A DNA stretch of 64,000 nt. Source: Paenibacillus sp. MMS18-CY102 (lineage in GTDB: Bacteria; Bacillota; Bacilli; Paenibacillales; Paenibacillaceae). A model generated the notes under the pieces. The model saw only the letters and a list, made by a program, of their open reading frames with translations. It was not told the DNA's origin and did not search any database. The stretch lies in assembly GCF_009789195.1 (NCBI RefSeq), contig NZ_WSTC01000014.1, positions 89,719 through 153,718 on the forward strand. The letters run 5' to 3'. Position numbers and translations under genes: made by a program. Positions within the stretch are counted from its first letter, which is position 1. Each line of letters begins with the position of its first letter. This document shows positions 58,262 through 64,000 of the stretch, one piece after another.

Positions 58262-60028
58262 ATGAAATACGACTTGCCGACGGTGTTCGTCGAGCAGATG
58301 AAACGGCTGCTAGGCGAGCAGATCGACGATTTCATGGGATCTTATGATGCGCCGAGGCTGTACGGGCTTCGCATGAATAGCTTGAAGGTTGGAGAAGCGC
58401 AGTGGGCGAAGCTGTCGCCTTGGCGGCTGCGCCCGATCCCATGGTGCAGCACTGGCAGTTATTATAACGGTGATGACCGTCCTGGCAAGCATCCCTATTA
58501 CCACGCGGGTTTATACTATATTCAAGAACCTAGCGCGATGGCGCCAGTCGAGCTGCTGGACGTTCAGCCTGGGCATCGCGTGCTTGATTTATGCGCGGCG
58601 CCTGGCGGCAAGTCGACTCAAATTGCGGCGAAGCTGCAAGGGACGGGCATTCTGGTGTCCAATGATAATGCAGCAGAGCGAACGAAGGCGCTGGCGAAAA
58701 ATATTGAGTTGGCAGGCGTACGCAACGCTGTCGTATTAAATGAAGAGCCAGCTTCACTCGTGCCGGTGTTCGATGGATGGTTCGACCGCATTCTCGTAGA
58801 TGCGCCGTGCTCGGGCGAAGGGATGTTCCGCAAGGATGAATCCATGATAGCAGCTTGGGAGCGGCACTCCGTGGAGCGTTGCTCGATCATGCAGCGGGAT
58901 ATTTTGCGAGACGCAACAGCAATGCTAGCGCCTGGCGGCCTATTGGTATATTCGACTTGCACGTTCTCTCCAGCAGAGAACGAAGCGCAGATTGCAGCGA
59001 TCTTAGCAGCAAATGATGAGCTGGAGGCCGTTCCGGTCCGGCTAGCGCCTGGGTTCGTGCCAGGCCGGCCGGAATGGGGACGAACTGCTGGTGCTGGTGT
59101 TCGCACAGAGCCTGGAGACGAATCAGGCACAGCGATTGGTGCCCAGGCCGGCCAAGCCGCTGGCATCGGGTCGAATGCTGCCGAGGAAGCCGATGGCTGG
59201 GCTGCCTGCGGCATGGTGCGGCTATGGCCGCATTTGCTGGATGGCGAGGGGCATTTTGCTGCTGTTATCCGCCGGCGTTCGGCACAAGAAGGGGCAGCGC
59301 AGGCCGTTCAGCATGATGGCCATGCCGGAGCGATGCATGCAAGAGGCGAGGGGCCTGGCAGCCGAGGCAACAGCCAGGCGCTTGCTGCGGCAACGGAGCC
59401 GCAGCATCGTGAGCGCGGCAGCAAGCGTAGCGGGCGTGGGAGCGAAGAGCCGAAGCTGCGTGCTCGCGGGGCTAACGCAAAAGGGGCAGCCAGTGGCGGC
59501 AAGCGCGGCGAGCAGCCTCAATCGCGGACAGGCTCGGGCAAGGGTGGCCGTGGCGGTTCGGCAACTGCTGCAGCGATTGATCCGGCAACGTCCTGGCGCG
59601 AATTCGCGAACGAGCATTTGGCAGGAGCAGAGAATTGGTCCGGCACGATTGTTGCATTCGGCGCGCGCGTCTATCTGCAGCCCAGCGGGATGCCTTCGTT
59701 AGACGGCTTGCGTGTCGTTCGCGCTGGTTGGTATTTGGGCGATGCAGGCGCATATCGGTTCGAGCCATCACAAGCGCTAGCGATGGGATTAAAAGCGAGT
59801 GAGGCGAAGCTGTCTTGGCATGCGCCAGTGGATGATCCAGCGATTTTGCGTTATTTGAAAGGCGAGACACTTCATTTGGACCCCGAGGCTTTGACTGTGG
59901 CGATTCCGGCGGATACGCTAGTTAAAGGCTATACGCTTGTGTGCGTGGACGGATATCCGCTCGGCTGGGGCAAATACGCGTCTGGCATGCTGAAAAACGA
60001 GCTGCCGGCTGGATGGAGATGGGTATAG
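58262..60028 (+). CDS. RsmF-type rRNA (cytosine-C5) methyltransferase with a long low-complexity insert
   Basis: A 588-aa SAM enzyme. The core has LDLCAAPGGKSTQIA (SAM), ILVDAPCSGEGMFRKD (C183) and YSTCTFSPAEN (C233), the two cysteines of m5C chemistry. The C-terminal NOL1/NOP2/sun-type domain (about 465-588; VVRAGWYLGDAGAYRFEPS, DGYPLGWGKY) is present. Between them (about 345-450) lies a G/A/S/R/K-rich, probably disordered insert, longer than in the paralogue at 62322. The stop touches the start of the pseudouridine synthase gene. AGGAGG precedes the ATG. Confidence 0.92.
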   Translation: MKYDLPTVFVEQMKRLLGEQIDDFMGSYDAPRLYGLRMNSLKVGEAQWAKLSPWRLRPIPWCSTGSYYNGDDRPGKHPYYHAGLYYIQEPSAMAPVELLDVQPGHRVLDLCAAPGGKSTQIAAKLQGTGILVSNDNAAERTKALAKNIELAGVRNAVVLNEEPASLVPVFDGWFDRILVDAPCSGEGMFRKDESMIAAWERHSVERCSIMQRDILRDATAMLAPGGLLVYSTCTFSPAENEAQIAAILAANDELEAVPVRLAPGFVPGRPEWGRTAGAGVRTEPGDESGTAIGAQAGQAAGIGSNAAEEADGWAACGMVRLWPHLLDGEGHFAAVIRRRSAQEGAAQAVQHDGHAGAMHARGEGPGSRGNSQALAAATEPQHRERGSKRSGRGSEEPKLRARGANAKGAASGGKRGEQPQSRTGSGKGGRGGSATAAAIDPATSWREFANEHLAGAENWSGTIVAFGARVYLQPSGMPSLDGLRVVRAGWYLGDAGAYRFEPSQALAMGLKASEAKLSWHAPVDDPAILRYLKGETLHLDPEALTVAIPADTLVKGYTLVCVDGYPLGWGKYASGMLKNELPAGWRWV

Positions 60029-60817
60029 ATGGGCAAAGCAAGCAAGGAGAAAACGTTGGCAGATAAAAGGCTTCGATTGGACAAGCTGTTATCCAATATG
60101 GGCTATGGAACACGCAGCGAGATTAAGAAAGCGGTGAAGCAGGGCAGCGTGACGGTTGATGGCCGCGTAGTGAAGGATAGCGGGCTTCAAATTAAGCCGA
60201 AAGAGCAACAGGTTGCGTTTAACGGCGAACAGGTCATTTATCGGGATGTCATTTACTTAATGCTTCATAAGCCGCCTGGCGTAGTGTCTGCAACAGAGGA
60301 TTCTCGCGACCAAACGGTGATCGACTTGCTCGACACAAACGATCAGGTGCTTCAGCCATTCCCCGTTGGCCGATTGGATAAGGATACGGAGGGTTTGCTG
60401 CTGCTGACCAATGATGGGCAGTTGGCTCACGATTTGCTGTCGCCGCGCAAGCATGTGTCCAAAACTTATTTTGCACGCGTATTGGGTGAGGAAGCAGTGG
60501 GTCAAGCGGATCGCGACCAGTTCGCTTCTGGCGTCGAGTTGGATGATGGCTATGTGACAATGCCAGCGAGGCTGGAGATCGAGCAGACGGAGCGGACGGA
60601 TGAGGGATGGTTGTCTTTGATTCAAATTACGATTCAAGAAGGCAAATTCCATCAGATCAAACGGATGTTCCAAGCGGTTGGCAAACAAGTTATTTACTTA
60701 AAGCGGCTGTCCATGGGACCGCTGCACTTGGATGAGACGCTGCCAATCGGTGAATATCGCGAGCTAACGGAGGATGAGATTGAGCTTCTGCGTTCGCATC
60801 GAGCGGAGAATGCGTAA
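60029..60817 (+). CDS. Pseudouridine synthase, RsuA family
   Basis: A 262-aa protein with an S4 RNA-binding domain (RLDKLLSNMGYGTRSEIKKA, VTVDGRVVKD) and a catalytic domain with the Asp in VGRLDKDTEGLLLLTNDG, and FHQIKRMFQAVG. RsuA makes pseudouridine 516 in 16S rRNA; the related RluB/F act on 23S, and the family alone does not settle the site. It follows the RsmF-like stop directly, so the two are coupled in an rRNA-modification operon. Confidence 0.92.
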   Translation: MGKASKEKTLADKRLRLDKLLSNMGYGTRSEIKKAVKQGSVTVDGRVVKDSGLQIKPKEQQVAFNGEQVIYRDVIYLMLHKPPGVVSATEDSRDQTVIDLLDTNDQVLQPFPVGRLDKDTEGLLLLTNDGQLAHDLLSPRKHVSKTYFARVLGEEAVGQADRDQFASGVELDDGYVTMPARLEIEQTERTDEGWLSLIQITIQEGKFHQIKRMFQAVGKQVIYLKRLSMGPLHLDETLPIGEYRELTEDEIELLRSHRAENA

Positions 60818-60858
60818 GGAAAGAAAAGGAATAGCTTCACGGACAAGAGAGGGAGAGG

Positions 60859-61695
60859 ATGATACCAATGACGCATCAAATCGAACTGCCTTATGCGCTT
60901 ATCGCGCTCGATGTTGACGGGACGCTGCTTACAGATGGCCACGAGTTGACGGAAGGGACGCGTGAAGCCGTGCGCGCTGCTGGCCTGCATGGCGCGGAGC
61001 TTATGCTTTGTACAGGACGGGGACCAGCCGGCGCATTGCTCATAATGGAGCAGCTTGGGCTTGGCGGGACGATAATAACGCACAATGGGGCGGCTACAGT
61101 CGATGCGGAAGATCGGAGCATCATTCATCAATTTGATTTTCCGCAGGAGCAGGTGGAGCGGTTCGTCGCTTATTGCCAAGAGCATAATGTCCACTATGAT
61201 TTGAATACGGCGTTTGATCTCTACGTATTCCAGCAAGTGGACCAAGAAGGGCTCGACCTTTATGCCAAATATGGCGTTGTGCCTATCGTGCTTGAACCTG
61301 GGGAACAGGTGCCGGGTGATCTCGTGAAGTTAACGGTTTTTGCTGATCCGGCGACACTTGATGTGCTTGAAGCGGAATGGCGGACTTGGGATACGGAATT
61401 GCAGGTTATTCGAAGCGGTGAATATTTTATAGATGTCCAGCACGCTTCAGCTAACAAAGGCAGTGCGCTTGAACAATTCGCCTTGAAGCGGGGCATTGCC
61501 CAACAGAATATTATGGCGATTGGCAATTATTATAATGACATCGGCATGCTTCGATATGCGGGACTTGGCGTTGCGATGGCGAATTCGCCGGATGAAGTGA
61601 AGGCAGCCGCGAATGCACAGACACGCTCGAATGCTGAAGATGGCGTGAAATATGCATTAGAGCAATATGTATTAGGAATTAGGGCTGAAAGCTGA
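60859..61695 (+). CDS. HAD-superfamily (Cof-type) phosphatase
   Basis: A 278-aa hydrolase. Motif I is ALDVDGTLLTDGHEL, motif II MLCTGRG, motif III lysine in DLVKLTVFAD or NKGSALEQF, and motif IV is GNYYNDIGMLRYAG, where the usual first Asp (GD) is Asn while ND is kept. Cof-type enzymes dephosphorylate sugar phosphates or FMN/PLP precursors. A second in-frame ATG at 60868 is possible. It lies 41 bp after the pseudouridine synthase gene. Confidence 0.9.
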   Translation: MIPMTHQIELPYALIALDVDGTLLTDGHELTEGTREAVRAAGLHGAELMLCTGRGPAGALLIMEQLGLGGTIITHNGAATVDAEDRSIIHQFDFPQEQVERFVAYCQEHNVHYDLNTAFDLYVFQQVDQEGLDLYAKYGVVPIVLEPGEQVPGDLVKLTVFADPATLDVLEAEWRTWDTELQVIRSGEYFIDVQHASANKGSALEQFALKRGIAQQNIMAIGNYYNDIGMLRYAGLGVAMANSPDEVKAAANAQTRSNAEDGVKYALEQYVLGIRAES

Positions 61696-61733
61696 GGAAT
61701 GGCCTAGCCAACGCAACTCAGCCGATAAAACCG

Positions 61734-61770
61734 GAAAAGCGCCAGGCAGCTCAGCTGCCTGGCGCTTTTC
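61734..61770 (+). terminator. Terminator after the HAD gene
   Basis: A nearly gapless palindrome (GAAAAGCGCCAGGCAGCT and its complement) ends in TTTTC on both strands. Confidence 0.88.
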
Positions 61771-61796
61771 CTATGGTTTACGCATCGCTCAGGTGA

Positions 61797-61895
61797 TTAG
61801 TACAAGATTCCGCGAGTAACAATTACCAGCAGAATGAACAGAACCAGGATGACACCTGCCGTCGTGAAACCTCCACCGCCGTATACACCGGACAT
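61797..61895 (-). CDS. YjcZ/SscA-type small sporulation protein, 32 aa
   Basis: The peptide begins MSGVYGGGGFTTAGVILVLF and ends with a hydrophobic helix (ILLVIVTRGILY), the exact design of the YjcZ-family sporulation peptides (glycine-rich head, single helix). GGGAGGAA lies well placed before the ATG. A CATACTATAC sequence about 105 bp upstream could be part of a sporulation or sigma-A promoter, but I cannot settle this. Bacillus relatives (SscA) act in spore coat assembly and germination. Confidence 0.85.
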   Translation of the reverse strand: MSGVYGGGGFTTAGVILVLFILLVIVTRGILY

Positions 61896-62234
61896 GCGAT
61901 ATTCCTCCCTGAATCTTTATTCCGGCCCTCGGGGCTTGCTGCCGCTTGTGGTTCGTTTGCCGTTGTTGTTTGTTTCGTCTGCCCCGTCGCTCGGTATACA
62001 GTATAGTATGAAAAACAGCCCGCAGCGATTGGACATTTGCCCTGTATCTTATACATTTGGGCTCATGCCCGGCTCGAGGTGGTTATTGGCATGTGCACAG
62101 CTAGCGGTACAGATGGCAGGCGGGGGCAGATGGCTGAAAGACAGGTGTAGGGTGATTTGGTTTGGTTTGCCTGGAGGCTGGTGAAACCCTTATTTTTAAC
62201 AGTTATTCGTAAGTAATTGGTTTCGTTGAAGGTG
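61896..62234. other. Intergenic stretch, nothing clear found
   Basis: The region is GT-rich and holds the upstream region of the sporulation peptide gene. I see no believable ORF with a ribosome binding site, no repeat and no RNA motif I can name. Confidence 0.5.
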
Positions 62235-62285
62235 AAAACAGGCTGAACGTTTCGTCTCGCAAGAGTGAACGTTCAGCCTGTTTTT
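62235..62285 (-). terminator. Terminator of the second RsmF-like gene
   Basis: AAAACAGGCTGAACGTT and its complement flank a 16-nt loop, with T runs on both strands. It lies 37 bp past the gene's stop. Confidence 0.85.
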
Positions 62286-62321
62286 GTTCAAAAAATGCTG
62301 CATTCATGGGGAGGCTGGCGC

Positions 62322-63755
62322 TTAAGATAGCCGCCGCAGCCCTTTAGGCAAATGGTTTTTGAGCTGGCTCTCGCTTGCTTTCGCCCACCCTACAGGAAGG
62401 CTGTCGACTGCTATTAGCGTCCATCCATTAATCCCATCAGGCGCTTGCAATGCTTCGCCGCGAAGGAATGCGGCTAGTTCAGGCGAATCTGCTGGATAGG
62501 ATACAGCGCGGGCAGCTTCGCCTTCGCTAACCGAGATAGCAAGCGCATGAGCAGGCTCGATGCGTTTGGTTCGAATATCGCCTAGATGCAGGCCAGGACG
62601 AACGACTTTTAGCCCATGCAGGGAGAAGGCGCCAAAACGCTTTTCTGCATCATGTGGCAGCCAGTATAACGCGTCGCCAAAGCGTAACGGTTCGCCAGGG
62701 CCAAGCGCCAAGCGAGGCAACGCTTCCTGGGCGAAAGATTCGAACAAAGCCATTTCGGCTGTTAGATTGGCATGGCCATTGCCCGGTCTGGTGATTGCGC
62801 GGCGATCGTTGCGTTTGGGTTTTGATCGCGGACGAGGGCTGGATGAAAGGGCAGCGTCTGCCGACGCATCCGCATCTTTCGACTTCGTTAACACAGCGAC
62901 AAAATGCCCTTCGCCTCTGCATTGATGCGGCCATAGGCGCTCTGTCCGTTCCAGTTTAAAAGCAGGAAATGCTTCAAGAAACGCTGCGATAGCGTCCTCA
63001 TTCTCGGCGCGATTGAACGTGCAGGTGGAATAGACGAGACGCCCACCAGGCTTCAGCATGCGGGCAGCATGGACGAGAATGTCCGCTTGCCGAGTGGCGC
63101 ATAGCTCCACATGTGCCGGGGACCATTCCGCGATCGCATCGGGGTCTTTACGGAACATGCCTTCACCCGAGCATGGTGCGTCAAGCATAATGCGGTCAAA
63201 GAAAATGGGAAAACGTTCCGAAAGCTGATCGGGCGTTGCGCAGGTGACGACTGTGTTGCGGAACCCGCAGCGTTCGACGTTTTCGCTTAAAATTTTGGCG
63301 CGAGCGGGATGAATTTCATTCGCAATAAGTAGGCCTTGATTGTTCATGGCTCCAGCAATTTGGGTCGTCTTGCCGCCTGGCGCAGCAGCGAGGTCGAGAA
63401 TGGTCTCGCCAGGATGCGCCTCAAGCGCGTCCGCTGCTGACATTGCTGATGGCTCTTGTATATAGTAGAGCCCTGCTGCATGATACGGGTGCTTGCCCGG
63501 ACGGGTTGCTTCATTGTAATAGAAGCCTGTCTTGCACCATTCGATTGGTTCTAACGAGAACAGGCTGCTTAATGCTTGGAAACGCTGATCGCCTGCCCAT
63601 TGCAGGAGCGGCAACTTTATTGGGTTAAATCGTAAGCCGTAGGCCCGGGGCGCGTCGTAGCTAGCGAGAAATGCCGGCATCTGGTCACCCAGCAGCTGTT
63701 GGGACTGCTGGATGAACGTCTCCGGGAGCAGGTTACGCACTTGGGTAATGGACAA
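62322..63755 (-). CDS. RsmF-type rRNA (cytosine-C5) methyltransferase, paralogue
   Basis: A protein of about 477 aa with the same domain order as the enzyme at 58262: YDAPRAYGLRFNPIK, FYYNEATRPGKHPYH, LDLAAAPGGKTTQIA, MLDAPCSGEGMFRKD, YSTCTFNRAEN and a C-terminal sun-type domain (VVRPGLHLGDIRTKRIEP, DSLPVGWAK). The linker before the C-terminal domain is much shorter. Both cysteines are kept, so it should be active, perhaps on another rRNA position. TTG at 63755 is chosen because AAGGAG is nine bases upstream; the TTG at 63761 is too close. Confidence 0.9.
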   Translation of the reverse strand: MSITQVRNLLPETFIQQSQQLLGDQMPAFLASYDAPRAYGLRFNPIKLPLLQWAGDQRFQALSSLFSLEPIEWCKTGFYYNEATRPGKHPYHAAGLYYIQEPSAMSAADALEAHPGETILDLAAAPGGKTTQIAGAMNNQGLLIANEIHPARAKILSENVERCGFRNTVVTCATPDQLSERFPIFFDRIMLDAPCSGEGMFRKDPDAIAEWSPAHVELCATRQADILVHAARMLKPGGRLVYSTCTFNRAENEDAIAAFLEAFPAFKLERTERLWPHQCRGEGHFVAVLTKSKDADASADAALSSSPRPRSKPKRNDRRAITRPGNGHANLTAEMALFESFAQEALPRLALGPGEPLRFGDALYWLPHDAEKRFGAFSLHGLKVVRPGLHLGDIRTKRIEPAHALAISVSEGEAARAVSYPADSPELAAFLRGEALQAPDGINGWTLIAVDSLPVGWAKASESQLKNHLPKGLRRLS

Positions 63756-63791
63756 TTTCAAGCACTCCTTCTAAATCGGAAAAAGTGGCGG

Positions 63792-64000
63792 TTACCGTCC
63801 GCGGCGTCCGCCGCCGTTGTTCGAGCGATCACCGCGAGAGCTGCCGCCGCGCGGAGCAGAGCCGCCGCGCTTGCCTGCTGGCGCAGAGCCAGCGCCGCCG
63901 CGGGAGCCGCCGCGTCCGCCGCCAGCGGCAGGGGCATCGCCCCACGCGCTAGCGCTGGCGGAGCCGCCGCGCTTGCCCGCTGGCGCAGAGCCAGCGCCAC
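63792..64000 (-). CDS. C-terminal fragment of a G/R/S/A-rich protein (probably an RNA-binding tail)
   Basis: On the minus strand the frame ending with TAA at 63792 is open to the window edge and encodes a low-complexity tail rich in Gly, Arg, Ser and Ala, with two copies of GAGSAPAGKRGGSA 34 codons apart, then RGDRSNNGGGRRGR. The 38-bp DNA repeats (63859-63896 and 63961-63998) differ at one base. Such tails occur on DEAD-box helicases or RNases; the body lies beyond the edge, so no function is claimed. The RsmF-like gene starts 37 bp downstream. Confidence 0.6.
   Translation of the reverse strand, partial: GAGSAPAGKRGGSASASAWGDAPAAGGGRGGSRGGAGSAPAGKRGGSAPRGGSSRGDRSNNGGGRRGR

Overview
The window looks like chromosomal DNA of a spore-forming, moderately GC-rich Firmicute, most likely Paenibacillus or a close relative. 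This is an inference from the gene set: YtxG/YtxH, a YutE-like DUF86 protein, YtpB terpene synthase, YugP, a YjcZ-type sporulation peptide, a Bacillus-type Fer, RelQ, and coproporphyrin-pathway HemE/HemH. Strong AGGAGG-like ribosome binding sites, frequent TTG/GTG starts and U-tailed hairpin terminators fit as well. I saw no rRNA, tRNA, prophage, insertion sequence or CRISPR locus. The region reads as ordinary core genome with some unusual accessory genes.

Layout. 1-5.3 kb: tail of a probable glycerol-1-phosphate dehydrogenase, an orphan trpB, a holin-like protein, a small gene with a LexA-like operator, a membrane-anchored CuA-type cupredoxin and small membrane proteins. 5.4-10.7 kb: a SufR-like regulator, ytxGH, racE, a LysM/M14 peptidoglycan endopeptidase, a cysteine-less HesB/IscA-like protein and a DUF1450 protein. 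10.7-11.0 kb: four evenly spaced 21-bp palindromes. 11.1-18.3 kb: an LTA-synthase-type enzyme, a DEDDh exonuclease-TerD-XRE fusion, an rRNA methyltransferase, an O-methyltransferase and an MFS exporter. 18.5-24.8 kb: hemEH, a CapA-like protein, a glycerophosphodiesterase, a DUF92 protein and a LacI regulator. 24.8-34.9 kb: pepF with two plausible starts, a methyltransferase, a cold-shock gene, an MFS transporter, ytpB-pfkA, a Bcp-type peroxiredoxin and a DUF4015 glycosidase-like protein.

35-45.9 kb: YitT, an MBOAT acyltransferase paired with an SGNH-like/stalk-domain fusion, cshA, a DUF624 protein, a probable 6S RNA, tpx, a rhomboid protease, a GltC-like regulator, yugP and a MerR regulator. 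46-49.5 kb: amtB, a DUF294 nucleotidyltransferase and a DnaQ-like exonuclease in series, with two GlnR/TnrA-like sites around the amtB promoter. 49.6-64 kb: a JAMM peptidase, a ResA-like thioredoxin, cimA, dinB, fer, an L,D-transpeptidase-like protein, pyrD, relQ, two RsmF-type methyltransferase paralogues flanking an RsuA-type pseudouridine synthase, a HAD phosphatase and a sporulation peptide, and the glycine/arginine-rich tail of another protein at the right edge.

Themes are cell-envelope building and remodelling (racE, endopeptidase, LTA synthase, L,D-transpeptidase, MBOAT/SGNH pair), RNA modification, thiol/peroxide defence and nitrogen control. The best candidates for something little described are the exonuclease-TerD-HTH fusion, the amtB-DUF294-DnaQ cluster and the palindrome array. 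All functions are read from sequence motifs and remembered family features; no database search was run.
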